The translations under genes and the position numbers were made by a program. This document shows, piece after piece, positions 1-12,160 of a DNA stretch of 64,000 nucleotides. Source of the stretch: Cycas panzhihuaensis. Its lineage: Eukaryota; Cycadophyta. The DNA is taken from the NCBI GenBank assembly GCA_023213395.1, contig CM041465.1, positions 103,361,741 through 103,425,740 on the forward strand, written 5' to 3'. Each line of letters opens with the position of its first letter. The first letter of the stretch is position 1. The notes beneath the pieces were generated by a model. The model was not told where the DNA came from. It worked only from the letters and a program-made list of their open reading frames with translations, and ran no database searches.

Positions 1-245
1 GACTTTATTGATATAAATAACTTTCCATTCAACATCAATTAATTACAATGGACTTGGATTCTTTTATATAGATCCATGAGTGTCGATCTGTTGGCTTAGA
101 TTAATTTTATCATAACAAACTCACATAATATCTACCATATATAATATATCATAACAACTTGGAGGTTAGACATCACATTACACGTGAGTACACCACATTA
201 AATATTAGTTAGTGGTTTAAGTACTTTTTAATAATCACTCTAATA
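1..245. other. AT-rich non-coding left edge
   Basis: No reading frame, LTR edge or repeat that I can recognise. It ends where recognisable copia reverse-transcriptase sequence begins, so it is either flanking DNA or the decayed 5' side of that element. Confidence 0.4.
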
Positions 246-249
246 TGAG

Positions 250-1390
250 ACTTGAAAGAGGAGATCTATATGGCTTAATCTCTTGGTTTCATGAAGGAAG
301 GATATGAGTATTTAATATGTCACTTAAAGAAATCTCTTTATAGACTAAAATAAGCATCACATGCTTGGTATGATAGAGTTGAGTCTTTATATTTGAAAGA
401 ATGAAACTACAATAGTTATTATTATGTTGTATGTTGATGACCTTGTTGTTATAGGTAATTATAATAAGACTATTATAACTACAAAGTCCTATTTGGGCAA
501 TACTTTTGATATGACTGATCATAAGCAACTTCATTACTTCTTGGGCATTGAGATTAGGTAGATGGATGATCACATCATGATGTTACAATTGAGGTATATT
601 AAAAACTTGCTTGAGAGATTTAGAATAAAGGATTACAAACTAGTAAAGATACCATATATAAAGAGCACAAAACTTTTAAAGGACATAAATAAGCTAGTTG
701 TAGATGGAACTTTATATTTGCAATTGGTAGGGAGTTTAATGTACTTAACTTATACTAGGCATGATATTGCTTATGCTATTAAATTAGTATCTTACTATAT
801 TTAGAGTCCCTAAGAACCTTACTAGGTTACTGCAGAGAGGACTATGAAGTATGTTAAGAGAATATTTAATCTTGGCCTTGAATACCTTTATGGTAAAGAG
901 GAAAACTTGTATAGGTATACTAATATAGATTAGGGTAGAGATGTAGAAGATAGGAAATCAACTATAGGATTCATTTTTTATATCAATAATAGATTTATAT
1001 TATAATAATATAAAAAATAATCTACCATTGTATTATCTTCTATAGAGGATGAGTATAAAGCACTAAGTATAGATGCGAGGGAAGTTGTATGGTTGCAGGG
1101 ACTTTTAGAAGCTCTTAGAACATCTTCTAGTATACCTACTATACATACTAATAATTTGAGTGTTATTTGACTTTCAAAGAATGTAGAATTTCATGCACAT
1201 ATAAAGCACATTGAGATTCAACACCATTACATCTGTGAGAAGATTAGATCAAGGAAGTTACATGTTAAGTTTTATCTAAGTAAAGAATAATTTATGGATA
1301 TATTCACCAAATCTCTTACTGAAGATCACTTCATTAAGATTCATGCAAATTTAGGACTTAGTGAAGTTGTCCTTGAGGAGGGATATATCA
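250..1390 (+). pseudogene. copia pol relic: RT C-terminal half and RNase H
   Basis: Reverse transcriptase copies element RNA into cDNA and RNase H removes the RNA strand. In order one sees EEIYMA, then the copia landmark SLYRLK*ASHAWY (normally LKQAP.AWY), the catalytic box LYVDDLVV with both Asp residues intact (about 431-455), HYFLGIEI, GSLMYLTYTRHDIAYA, and RNase H with DRKSTIGF and an EYKAL motif near 1050. HIEIQHHYI near 1210 and DIFTKSLT near 1300 close the domain. Stops replace expected Gln or Trp codons, for example EIR*MDD and NID*GRD, where copia elements have Trp. The relic cannot be translated as one protein. Confidence 0.85.
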
Positions 1391-1461
1391 ACAAGGATAA
1401 ATAAAAGGATTGTCCAATTCCTAGGAAGACTTCAAGACTCTATATTTAAATTAAGGGGGGA

Positions 1462-1740
1462 TGTTAGAGTGGTATTTTATCTACATAACCAAGTAATATT
1501 CATGTGGTATATATGTACAATTATATGTGATGTAATAATGTAATTATGTAGGCTGACAAATGTAATACGTGAAATACTTGTGGATCCATTTAAAGGGATC
1601 CAAAGTCTATTGTACTTTGTATATTTTATATCAATATAATCTATATTTTCTATGGTAGGTTTTTATCGTAAGGTTTCTCACATCAATTCTACATCATGTG
1701 CTTATTCATTTCATTCTTATTCTATACATAAATGATCTAT
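1462..1740 (+). repeat. Copia-1 3' LTR with polypurine tract
   Basis: The purine run TTAAGGGGGGA at 1451-1461 is the plus-strand priming site, and the LTR starts directly after it with TGTTAGAG. The tail follows the TGGTAGGTTTTT / TTTCTCACA pattern seen in copia-2. The 3' edge is set by the end of alignable similarity with the copia-2 LTR and is accurate only to tens of bases. Confidence 0.7.
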
Positions 1741-2074
1741 TTGTCTATGGTTTCTAATATTATCAAACAAAAATATACATTAAATAGAAAACTATATAAG
1801 AGTTATCGCATGTTTTATTTATTTATTTTATGTAAAAGAATATATTAGTTTATTTTGGTAAAATATACAAACTTAATTAAAATTTTGATATGATAAAGAA
1901 TCCAATAACCCTTATTGAGAGTTATATAATAAAATACACACATGGGTTACTATAACCACATAAACTTTCATCACTCATAGGGATAATGTTCCTTATAGGA
2001 GTGAATTATATTCCTACTTTCTAGGGTAAAATCCTATGTGTAGGTATTATCTTAAGTAGGAAGTATAAGGCATT
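1741..2074. other. spacer between copia-1 and Gypsy-A
   Basis: AT-rich sequence with no reading frame, terminal repeat or tandem array that I can see. It is probably older DNA into which both neighbours inserted. Confidence 0.4.
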
Positions 2075-3011
2075 TGTAAGGACCCATGAATCCCTAAACT
2101 TTTTAGATGACAATTGAGAGAGCAAGGCACCAATTAAGGACAAATTATAACACCAATCATAGATAAACCAATGTATCTATTAGAAGTATAGCATGACTTT
2201 AATAGATATATAATGTATAATTTTACTTTTTAGTTGTTCATCCCTTATAATGTGTATACTTATCTATATAACACTAAGTGTAGGGATGCACTATTTGATT
2301 ATATTAGGATAATTTATTCATCTCATGTAAGGTGTATGCCTATTTATACAAGACTAAGTGTGAAGATGCACCACTCTAAACTATTAGTCTACTAAGTAGC
2401 CTAGTGATTAGGTTCCAATACATTTGGACTTAAAACTACCTATATTATTTTATGTTAGCCTATACTTTTATTTATTGGTTACATAATATAAAAGGAACCA
2501 TATTATTTTAGATGAATAGGGAAACACATGATATAAACAAGGGAGGAATAGAAAGAAAACATACATATAAGGGTAAATAATAAGACTTAAAATTTTCACA
2601 AGATTTTCTTAGGATGTAAAATTAGTTGATCAGCATATTAAATTTCTTAGATGAAAGACTTCTTATAGTTCCATAGCTAAACAAATAACATTAAATGTCT
2701 AATAACTCAACTCTAAATTTATAAAAGGAACAAATAAGTACGTTATAGTTTTAAAATTATACTACTGCATGAAAAATACAAAGAAACACCCTCACAACTT
2801 CATGAATGGCTCATTAAATGCTAGTATAATTGAAAATGAAATAAAATTCTAGAAATTAAGAGGTTTAAAATCTTGATTTTTGAGTCTTTAAGAAGTAGAA
2901 GGCATTTTCATAGTAGAGAAGATGAACAAGAAGAAGGAAGAAGATAAACTGATGTTACTAGAACATTAGTAATCTCTCAGGGGGAAGAGAGAGAAAGATA
3001 TATATATCTAT

Positions 3012-3081
<70 letters not shown>

Positions 3082-3224
3082 GAATCATAGGATTATTATT
3101 ACAAGATTTCATGAATAGAGTAGTGGGAAGATAGAGGGTAGATAGAATCTACATAAATGCTCTTAAAAATTAGAGTCATAAGGTAGTTAAGCTTAGTTAG
3201 TATATTATTAGATTTGGCTATAAA
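2075..3224 (+). repeat. Gypsy-A 5' LTR, left part
   Basis: Starts TGTAAGGACCCATGAATCCC and aligns with 35844-36920 (TGTAAAGACTTGTGAATCCC onwards) through the sentences of sequence around CACCACTCTAAA, TCTTGATTTTTGAG and the GA microsatellite. Similarity stops near 3224 (TTTGGCTATA against TTTAGCTATA), where copia-2 begins. Confidence 0.85.
3014..3079 (+). repeat. (GA)n microsatellite, about 66 bp
   Basis: An uninterrupted GA run inside the Gypsy-A 5' LTR. The matching site in the 3' LTR (about 36744-36758) has only about 15 bp of GA followed by a TATGTGTGTGTTTG stretch, so the array length differs strongly between the two LTRs of one element. Confidence 0.97.
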
Positions 3225-3310
3225 ATTTACTTTTAGACTAATATATTAAATTTAAAGGAATGAACTCATTAAGAGAAAAAGTTATTTATTAGTACTAGGC
3301 TATTAAAACT

Positions 3311-3870
3311 ATGTCTAGTACCAAATCAAAGAGCCATAGTCCATAACTTAGATAAAGTAAATAAAATATGGATAAAGTATGTGAGATATTTAAAAAAAAG
3401 AAGATGAATCACTATATTACTTTAATGATGGATCTTCTAAATGCCATTGTAGAATATGTAAATAATATAAGTGCCTATCTGAATAAAGTAACTGATTTGA
3501 AGAACAAGAAAGAAGAAATTAAGTCAAACTCACTTAATTATGAGTTATTGTTTGTATTAGTTATGTCAAAACTACCAACTATATTTGAAACCTTTCAAAC
3601 CATCTATGTAAAAGATGAGGTAATAGAAGGTAATCCATTTAAGAAGCTGAAAGGTCTTATTCTATCCATGGATGCCAAGTTGAAACACCATGGATTAATC
3701 AAAGGTTTTAATTCAAATAAAGCCCCAATCATGAAGACATAGAGGAGAAATATTATTTAAAAAGGAAAGTCTACATAAAAATTAGGAGAAGAAATTCAAT
3801 AGAAGAAGAACTTTATTAGAAAATGTACTTACTACAAGAAGGATGGCCACAAAGAGAATAACTATTGGTT
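3311..3870 (+). pseudogene. copia-2 gag relic with damaged zinc knuckle
   Basis: Gag forms the virus-like particle and packages RNA. The longest open part is 3368-3742 (124 residues), with LLNAIVEYVNNISAYLNKVTDL and FVLVMSKLPTIFETF-type helices typical of copia gag (UBN2/Retrotran_gag families). Lys-rich sequence and a zinc knuckle at 3824-3865 follow. The knuckle reads C-T-Y-Y-K-K-D-G-H-K-E-N-N-Y, so the second and fourth zinc ligands (normally Cys) are Tyr. TGT/TGC to TAT/TAC is a G-to-A transition. Stops flank the open part. Confidence 0.8.
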
Positions 3871-3959
3871 CAAATGATAGGACATATACAAAATAAATAA
3901 GGATGAGAACAAAAAGGGTGCTATAGCTTTCTATGCTAGGGTATCAACATTGTTAACCA

Positions 3960-6895
3960 AACCAAATCAGAGAGACTATTAGATTTTGGATTCAGGAGCA
4001 TAAAAATGCATTTCATTTTAGAAGTAAAACTTTGATGCATGGAATATTGGTCCAAGTGAAGCTAAAATCATTCTTAGAGATGTGAGTGTATTATATGTAG
4101 AAGGTGTTGGCTCTATTTCACTTATAGGAGGAAAGTTTAAAGGCATGTACTATATAACCAAGATGAAGATGAACCTTATATCAACTTGAGAAATCTATAA
4201 ACAAGGTATGAAGGTTGAGCTTTATAAAGATAGATGTTTAATTAAGAACTAAAAACATAATTTTTCTATCATTGCTACTAGAAAAATGAGGGATAATTTC
4301 TAGGTATTTGAGAAATTTCAATCCCGTAATTAGTCCTATGCCTTTTTTACCAGTGTTAATGTCTTGAGTAAACTTTATAATGAAAGCCTCAAGCACCTTA
4401 ATTATAAAATCATAACACTTATGAATAGATTTAATATGGTAGAAGTTTTATCCCATATGCCATGTTTAAAAGGTATATGTAAAGGGTGTATGTACGTGAA
4501 GCATCAGCATTATCATTTTACTCCAAATTAGGCCTAGGGAACCAAGGAGAAGTTGAAGCTTATATATTATGATGTGATGGGTCCTCTTCCAAACTCTTCT
4601 ATATTTAGAGCTTACTATACTTTAGTGTTTATAGATGATTATACTAAGAAGGAATGGGTACATTTTCTAAAAAATAAGTTTGAAGTATTTGATGCTTTTG
4701 TGAATGGAAGGTACATGTTGAGAATGAATATAATAAGAAAATAAAAATTTTAGGGAGTGATAATGGTAAAGAATATAATAATAATACCCTCAATAAGTTT
4801 TGTCTAAGTCATGGTATAAAGAAGAAATTCATAGTCTTGTATACCCCACAATAAAATGGCATTATAGAGAGAAAAAACCATAGTATGATGGAAATAGCAA
4901 AGTGTATGGTGCATGCTAAAAACTCGTTACCTATGTTTGGGGCAGAAGCTATTAGGAATTGTTATTTATATCTTGAATAAGATACCAACAAAAGTAATTC
5001 ATGGCATAACCCTTGAAGAAAAATAGACTAGCCATAAACCTATCATTAATCATTTGAAGACATTTAGTTGCATTGTGTATGCACACATTCCAAATGATAA
5101 TCAAAAGAAGTTGGATTGCAAGAGCTTAAAAGTGTATTTTTATGGGGTACTCAGATTAAAATAAAGCTTAAAACTATGGGATATGTGAGGGGAAATTTTT
5201 TTTATTAGTTAGGATGTAGTATTTGACAAGTCCTTAATATATCATACTGAGAAGTCATTACCAAAAGAATCCTTTTACCCCTTACTACTTCCATTTCCTA
5301 ATGGAACTTCATCAATGACAAAGGATGATGAACCAACCACTATGATTCAAAGGGAAGAAGGATTGACTGGTGTATGTAATAATCATAAGAAATCATATAT
5401 AGAGTCATCTTTAACACTAAGTGTTTCTATGCTATTATGTACTAGGAAAATAGTTTAAGACTCTAGTTTGACATTGCAGAATCATTCAGATGAATGGAGA
5501 ATAAGAAGATAACATACCAGTCAGACTTTAATGGTGGATATCATAAACACCCTAGACCTATCTTCATTTGATGAAGTGAAAGATAATCCTTATTGAAAAG
5601 CTAAAATAGAGGAGGAATATAATTCTCTTATAAAATATGGCACTTGAGAGTTAGTTTCATTACCTTCTAAGAAAAAACTTATTAGATGGAAATAGGTATA
5701 CAAGTCTAAGTTCCACTCTAATAAAGAGGTGGACAAGTATAAGTCTAGACTTAGTATGTAAGGGCTTAAGCAAAAGAAAGGGATCAATTATGAGGATATA
5801 TTTACACCAGTCTCTAAGATGAAAATGGTCCATTTGATCCTTTCTTTGGTAGCAAAATTTGGTTAGGAGTTACATCAAATAGATGTAATATTAATATTCC
5901 TTAAAAGAGAGATTTATATAGAGTAACCTCTTGGTTTTATTAAGGAAGTCTAGGAGAATCTTATATGTAGATCAAAGAAGTCACTCTATGGCCTGAAATA
6001 AGCATCATATGCTTAGTATAAAAAGATCAATATCAAATTAAAAGAAGAAGGGTTTATTACTATAAATATGGAGCTAAATTTGTATGTTAAAAGGAGTATA
6101 ACTTTAATAATAGTTATTATAGTATACATTAATGATTTGATTATTAGTAACAACTATAATGAGACTTTTGTGTAATTCAGATCCAATTTAGGAGTTATGT
6201 TTAATATGATAGACCTAAAGCCTCTACATTACTTCTTATCCATTGAGGTAAGGTGGATGGAAGATAAAATTATAGTGTTATAAACTAAGTTAGTAAAGAA
6301 CCTTCTTGAGAAACTCAAGATGGAGGACTATAAGCCTATTTGAATACTATGTGTCGAAGGTACAAAGCTCTTGAAAGATATGGGAAAGCATGTTGTAGAT
6401 GGAACATTATACAGGCATATGGTAGGGAGTTTAATCTATTTGACTCATAATAGGCCTAACATTATTTATGCTATCATATTAGTCTAATAACATATGCAAA
6501 ATCCAAAGGAGCTACATTGAGTTACAGCAAAGAAAATATTGACATATATGAAGGGAATTCTTAATCTTAGTTTGGAGTACCTTCATGATGTAGATATAAA
6601 GTTATAAGGCTACCCTGAAACAAATTAGGGAGGAGAATTTGATGATAAAAAATCCATCATTAGATATATCTTTAGTATCAACATTGGATGTGTATCATGG
6701 TAATTGAAGAAGTAGTAGATAGTAGAACTATCTTCTATAAAGGCTAAATATCAAGGACTTATTATTAGTGAAAGAGAGGTTGTATGGCTGCAAGGACTTT
6801 TGTCTATTCTTGGCATATCTTATAGTACTTTAGTTATTTTTATTAATAACCAGATTGGGATTTAGAGAAGTTATCCTTGGAGGGGGATATATTAA
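3960..6895 (+). pseudogene. copia-2 pol relic: protease, integrase, RT, RNase H
   Basis: Domains follow copia order. Protease is marked by ILDSGA at about 3983-4000. Integrase zinc region KGICKGCMYVKHQHYHF lies near 4470-4520, and the core continues in the open stretch 4553-4744 (VMGPLPNSS, FIDDYTK), then GSDNGKEY near 4755 and NGIIERKNHSMMEIAKCM near 4858. RT starts about 5560, with SLYGLK*ASYA near 5980. The active-site box near 6120 reads VYINDLII, so the first Asp of YVDD is Asn. RNase H is visible from about 6590 (DDKKSI, VELSSIKAKY, EREVVWLQGLL). Dozens of stops, mostly at Gln or Trp positions, rule out function. Confidence 0.85.
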
Positions 6896-6969
6896 TAAGG
6901 ATAATTCCAGCCTTTATTAATAATAATTTTAGGTTGTAGATCAATCCCCACATTTATATTAAAGGGGGA

Positions 6970-7268
6970 TATTAGTGTGGTAGTTAATGTTAAGCCACAT
7001 GTGTTAATGTTAAATGTGGTTTAATTATTATTTCATAAAAAGATGTAAGTTTATGAAGGGATATAACCTTTAAGTGTTAACACTACTTAGGGATTATAAA
7101 TATCCTATAGTCCATTGTATATTCATCTAATCAAGAATCAATGTGATCTAACAATCGTTTGTGGTAGGTTTTTTACCTAAAAAGGTTTTCTCACATGTAT
7201 CTCATATATTGTGTTTCTTGTATTCTTTATTATATTTATTATATATGATTAAGATCTTATAACTTAGA
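6970..7268 (+). repeat. Copia-2 3' LTR
   Basis: Follows the purine tract TTAAAGGGGGA and starts TATTAGTGTGG, a decayed TG start. It ends in the block TGGTAGGTTTTTTACC and TTTTCTCACATG shared with copia-1. The right edge is bounded by where Gypsy-A LTR sequence resumes. Confidence 0.7.
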
Positions 7269-8055
7269 ATATATGCATGTATGTATTGTGTGATATGGTA
7301 CATGCAAAGTCATATGGAGAGATAGTCTAAAGAGATTGACTTAACATTAGTACATATGTGGTTAACACTCCTAGATATAGTGCAATAATTGATTTACAAT
7401 AGAAAATCCAAAAATAATCCAATATTATTTATTATGTTATCATTTTTAAATAAGAATACATAAATTATAATTCAACCTATAGTTTAAAGAATAGAATGAT
7501 AGTGTTCTAATTTATAACAAAGAGCTTAAAAGTAACTTAATAGTCTTTTTAAGAGCAACCTAAGACTAAAAAATAATCAACATTGTTTAATCATGGTTTA
7601 TAGTTAATGAATGTATTTTGGTAGTTTTGGGGCTAAGAGTTAAGTGAACTACTAATACTCTAGCATTTATATCATGTACTCTAGCTCAAAGAAGCTTTCC
7701 TTCTTCAATTACTATTTGTTAGTCAATGAATCTTCCTAAAGCAATCTAGTTGGATCTTCTCTTTAGTTAAAGTGATTATGTGTAAGATTCCCTAATGGCG
7801 AATTGTATTACTATGTTTCTTATAATCCTTTTCTAAAATTTAGTTTTACTATATTAGTGTTTGAATTCTACTTATAAACATCACTAATTCTCTTAAACTA
7901 ACATCTTTGGACATGCAAATTTTCTATTATGAATGATTTACAAACTCTAATTTTAGCTTACATAGTTTAATAGATCAATAAATATTAGCTTAATTAAAAG
8001 GCTCAGATGAATCAGAGCTAAGTTAGTCAATAGTTGACTATAAGAGGTTGTTATA
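7269..8055 (+). repeat. Gypsy-A 5' LTR, right part
   Basis: Aligns with 37530-38260 of the 3' LTR, for example AAGATATAGTCTAAAG-like, TTATAACAAAGAG, GTAACTTA and CATATCATGTACTCTAGCT blocks in the same order. It ends just before the primer site. Together with 2075-3224 it rebuilds the LTR, apart from the missing stretch at the copia-2 junction. Confidence 0.8.
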
Positions 8056-8057
8056 GT

Positions 8058-8075
8058 TGGTATTAGAGTCTAGGT
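8058..8075 (+). other. Gypsy-A primer binding site
   Basis: TGGTATTAGAGTCTAGGT is the plant initiator-Met-tRNA primer site (TGGTATCAGAGCCTAGGT) with two C-to-T changes. It lies 2 bp after the inferred LTR end, the normal spacing. An undamaged version of this site occurs at 20964. Confidence 0.8.
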
Positions 8076-8599
8076 TAAAAGCTACTAGGAATTTATTAGA
8101 GTAGAGGTTGGAAACCTACATTTGTGATAGGTTATTGATAGTGTAGCAAGTTGGAAGCTTTCATAACCAGTAAAGAATCTAATAGAGATCTAAAAATTGA
8201 CCAAAAATAAGAATTAATAGGGCTTCAATGAGGAAGCTTATAAGGATCTTGTCTTCAAGGTAGAAGTACAATCTATCTAAGATTTCAAGTAGTAGAGGTT
8301 ATGAAACTATAAAACTCTAACAATATTATTAATAATAATAGTGATTTCATGATTGAAGTATGTCAAGTTATGGTAAGAAAATTACTACTAGGGTATCAAA
8401 TGTTACAATATTAGTATAATTATTATTAGGGTTTAATAAGTTATAAAATTAATAAATTACTACTAGGATTCCATGGGTTTTAATATAAATTGACGATTGT
8501 TAGGATTCTATAATTTAAGCATTAATTGATCATTGATAGGGTTTCATAAACTAAAACATTCATAGATTTTTCAATTCTTAGAAAACCCTAATTTGGTAA
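8076..8599 (+). other. Gypsy-A leader
   Basis: Non-coding, AT-rich sequence between the primer site and gag, as expected for a 5' untranslated leader. Small repeats of AATTATTACTAGGG-like sequence recur around 8380-8470. No other feature seen. Confidence 0.5.
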
Positions 8600-9850
8600 G
8601 TAAGATGCAACATGGAGATTTGGAGAGTATTTCCTAAAGATGATGCCCAAATATCCCATGAAGACCAGGACTATCTTAGCCTTAAAAGCATAAACACATA
8701 AGGAACTCTAAGATAGAGGGGAGCCCTATAGAATTACCTTTCAAAAGTCTTAGTAGAAAATATTAGTAACCTATGAGATTAGTTAAGGAATTACAAGGAG
8801 AATAATAAACGGATTATAAGAAAACATAAGGAGATGCTCCATAATATCTAACAAATAATTAAGTAGAAGCAAACTAAGAGAACTCAACACACTAGGAGTA
8901 ATAGGAGGAGAGGTAGATCTTAAAAGTCCTCAACCCATAAACATACAAACAAGAGAAATAAGAGGAAAGCCATTGAATGTTCAACCAACATTGAATTCTC
9001 AAGCATAAAATCATCTAATGAAACTACTAAGGGAGGATATCATAGGTGAAATAGGAGTACTTTTTAATACAAGATGAGGAAGGTGAATCCACCCACCTAT
9101 AATAGGGAGATTAAAAATGAAGAGGAAGTCGAAGCATGGCTACTTAGCATTAAGAAATACTTTGGACTATATGATTTTAGTTGTAATGAGAAGGTGAGGA
9201 TTATTATTTACCATTTAATAGGGAAAGCATTATTGTAGTAGGAACACCATAAGAAGGTTAAGAACATTCGAGAGAGGGAGTTGAGATGGAGTAAATTTAT
9301 CAAATACTTCAAAAAGAAGTACCTCTCTGAGTAGTACTATAATAAGAAGATAATAACCTTCCATGACTTAAAGCAAGGAAGGAGGATTATGGAGGAGTAT
9401 CAAGAAGAATATATACGACTTCTCTAATATGTTCCCTATATAAGAGAGGAGAAGGTAAATACTAACACATTTATTAGTGGGATGAGCAAAAGCATACAAA
9501 ACAACATAAAAATTCATAAGACTAAGACCATAAAAAAGGTAATTTAGAAGGCTAGATGTTGTGAAGTATAGTGGATAAAACCAAAAAGTAAATGAGTTGG
9601 TTGGAAAGGAAGAGGGTAGCTAAATAAGGTCTACCAAGGAAAGATTTCAAACTATAAAGGTTTAGCCAAGGTGAAAGGAATTTCAACTGCCCACTACGCA
9701 ACACATGGTCTAATCAAGAACCCATGTATATTCTAAGAAATCCAAGATGTAGGAGATGCTATCAATGCCATGAGTAAGGACACTATATTGTTAATTATTC
9801 ACCAAAGATTGGGAATAAGTGGAAGAGCTCATAATATAAAGTTATAACCT
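8600..9850 (+). pseudogene. Gypsy-A gag relic with CCHC knuckle
   Basis: The conserved gypsy gag core can be read near 9070-9500: PPTYN, EAWLLSIKKYFGLYDF, then KFIKYFKKKYLSE and ITFHDLKQGRRIMEEY, matching the Retrotrans_gag family pattern. A zinc knuckle follows near 9750: R-C-Y-Q-C-H-E-*-G-H-Y-I-V-N-Y, where the stop replaces Gln and the last Cys is Tyr. Further stops at Gln codons break the frame (YLSE*YYN). The element's capsid protein cannot be made from this copy. Confidence 0.8.
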
Positions 9851-9879
9851 AAAGTGGTGAGCGAATCCTAAGAAGTAGC

Positions 9880-11770
9880 TCATATGCATGTACATGCAAT
9901 AGTTGAAAGCAAACAAGTTAATAATCAATTCATCATGGTATAGGCCATAGGTAAGATCTTGGGATTGGAGCTTACTATACTTATAGATCAAGTAACAGTC
10001 ATAATTTATTGCATCCTAGGATAGTAGAAAAGTATAAAATTAAGACTTAAGCACACTAAAAGAAGTGGGCTACCCATATGGAGAATGGAAATAAGAAGAA
10101 AGTGATTGAATATATGCCCTTTTCCTATTAATTTGGGAAACATAGTCCCCTCATGACATTTTGTAGATTTTACTACTTGGATACTATGATGTAATCATAG
10201 GTCTATAATGATTAGAAGAACATAAGATAAAGGTTAATTTTTATAACATGTTGGTTGAGTGACTAAATAATAATAGAGAGCCTACTCTTGTCCAAAGTAA
10301 GAAACTTCTAACTAATGTCTAATAGATTTCAGTAATTCAGATAAAGAAGTGCTTAAGGGAAGGTTGTTGAGCCTATGTAATGCATGTAAATGAAGTAACT
10401 CTTGTAGAACCTCCCCGATTTAATAATCCCATACTATAAGAATTCACGGATGTATTTCTAAAAGAACTAGCTAGACTGCCACCCAAATGTAATGTAGACT
10501 ATACCATTAAACTCGTGCCAAGGGTAGAACAAATTTCCAAAGCACCATATTGTTTCGCTACACTAGAATTAGCTAAATTTAAAATGAAAACATAAGACTT
10601 ACTTAACAAAGGATTTATTAAGCCCAACGGGTCACCATAGAGAGCTCTAATTTTGTTTATGAAAAAGAAAGATGGAACCTTAAGGTTGTGTATAAACTAC
10701 CATAACTAAACAAAGCAATGATTAAGACAAAATACCTACTGCCTATAATCAAAGATTTATTTGATTAGCTAAAAGGAGCCAAATTATTTATAAAAATAAA
10801 CCTAATATTAGGTTATTAATAGATTCAAATCAAGGAAGAAGATGTCCTTAAAACTAGATTTTGGACTAGATATGAGTATCATAAACTTTTGGTAATGTCA
10901 TTCAAACTAACAAATACACCTACAACATTTATGAATCTACTGAATAATGTATTTAGGAAGTATTTAGACAAGTTTATCATTATATTTATTGATGACATCT
11001 TGATTTATTCTAAATCTAAGGAAGAGCATGAAAAACACCTGAGAATAATGTTGCAATCTCTTAGAAAGCATAAATTATATGCTAAGTTAAGCAAGTATAA
11101 GTTTTATAAAAAAGAAGTATGCTAATTAGGCTATGTTATCTCAAAATCAAGGATTGTAGTAGATCCTCAGAAGATTAAAGCCATAGTAGAGTGGTCATCT
11201 CCTAAAACTATATATGAGGTAAGAAGCTTCATGGATTTGGCAAGTTATTACAATATATATATAATGAAGTTTTCTAGGATTATAAGCCTAATTACTTCTT
11301 TGTTAAAAAAATGAGTTAAATTCTTATGGACAACTATGTGTGAAAAGTAATTCCATTAACTAAAATATTTATTTACTAATGTTCTTATTTTTATAGTATC
11401 TAAGTTATACTCTAGTTTCATGGTTTGTATCGATGCTAGGAATGTAGGGTTAGGTATGGCTCTTATGTAGGATGGTAGAGTCATCTGTTATGAATCTAGA
11501 AAAATGAAGGATAGTGATGGGAGTTATCATATTCATGATTTAGAACTAGTAAATATAGCACATGTACTTAAAGCTTGGATGCATTACCTACTTGGAAAAT
11601 AATTTAAACTTTACACAAGCTACAATAGCCCTAGGCATATATTTACATAACGTCATCTCAATATGAGACAGTGTAAGTGGATGGAGTATTTATGTGAATT
11701 TGACTTTTAAGAAAAGTACATTAAAGGGCATGAGAAACAAGTAGCAGATGCTCTAAGTTAAAGAGTTTAA
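9880..11770 (+). pseudogene. Gypsy-A pol relic, part 1: protease, RT, RNase H
   Basis: The protease motif is recognisable near 9985 as LID followed by a frame slip and SHNLLHPRIVEKYK, matching LIDSGSTHNFI-type sequence. RT runs from about 10430: FTDVF, ELARLPP, DYTIKLVP, LLNKGFIKP, and the open stretch 10889-11125 with IIIFIDDILIYSKS, in which both Asp residues of the YVDD-type box are kept. RNase H follows (FMVCIDARNVGLGMAL near 11420, then VADALS near 11745). Copia-3 inserted directly after this point. Integrase continues at 18639. Confidence 0.85.
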
Positions 11771-11787
11771 TGTTTATGTATTAAACT

Positions 11788-12142
11788 TATTAGAGTTTAA
11801 TGCTTATTTTAATTAACCATGGTATCCTCCCCCATTAATTTTTGTATTATAATATTAGGATTGTAATTATGTGAAAGTGATGATTCAATGGGGATTATAA
11901 CTCATATCTCATAACTACCAAATTATATAGGAATATTATTTTTGTAATTATTAGTTTAAGTTGATATAGATGATTTATAATAGTCAAATTAAAAGCAAAA
12001 AGAATGAAGTAAGGATCATTACTTTAATGTAATGTGTGACTATTATTGAATAGAGATTTATCAAAATTTTTAGAATTAATTTCTAAGGTTTTGATAGTGA
12101 ATCCTTTTAATTAATGTCTTCATTGCATGCCTTACTACTACA
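11788..12142 (+). repeat. Copia-3 5' LTR and primer site
   Basis: Aligns along its length with 18282-18638: TTTGTATTATAATATTAG, GTGAAAGTGAT, TTTCTAAGGTTTTGATAG and GCATGCCTTACTACTA blocks occur in the same order. It ends TACTACTACA, and the primer site TGGTATTGGAGCC lies at 12148-12160. Confidence 0.88.
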
Positions 12143-12160
12143 TTCATGGTATTGGAGCCA

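Larger units (their letters stand above)
246..1740 (+). mobile_element. Copia-1: 5'-truncated Ty1/copia retrotransposon
   Basis: A plus-strand Ty1/copia remnant that starts in the middle of reverse transcriptase and runs through RNase H, a polypurine tract and a 3' LTR. Gag, protease, integrase and the 5' LTR are absent. Its LTR tail resembles that of copia-2 (6970-7268), including a shared TATGGTAGG-like block followed by a TTTCTCACA block, so the two belong to related families. Confidence 0.85.
3225..7268 (+). mobile_element. Copia-2: Ty1/copia element inside the Gypsy-A 5' LTR
   Basis: A plus-strand copia with gag, protease, integrase, RT, RNase H, a polypurine tract (about 6960-6969) and a 3' LTR. 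No 5' LTR or primer site is present: sequence passes from Gypsy-A LTR almost straight into the gag region. The Gypsy-A LTR resumes near 7269, but the stretch matching 36925-37565 of the 3' LTR is missing, so a deletion seems to have removed both the copia 5' LTR and about 640 bp of the host LTR. Confidence 0.85.
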
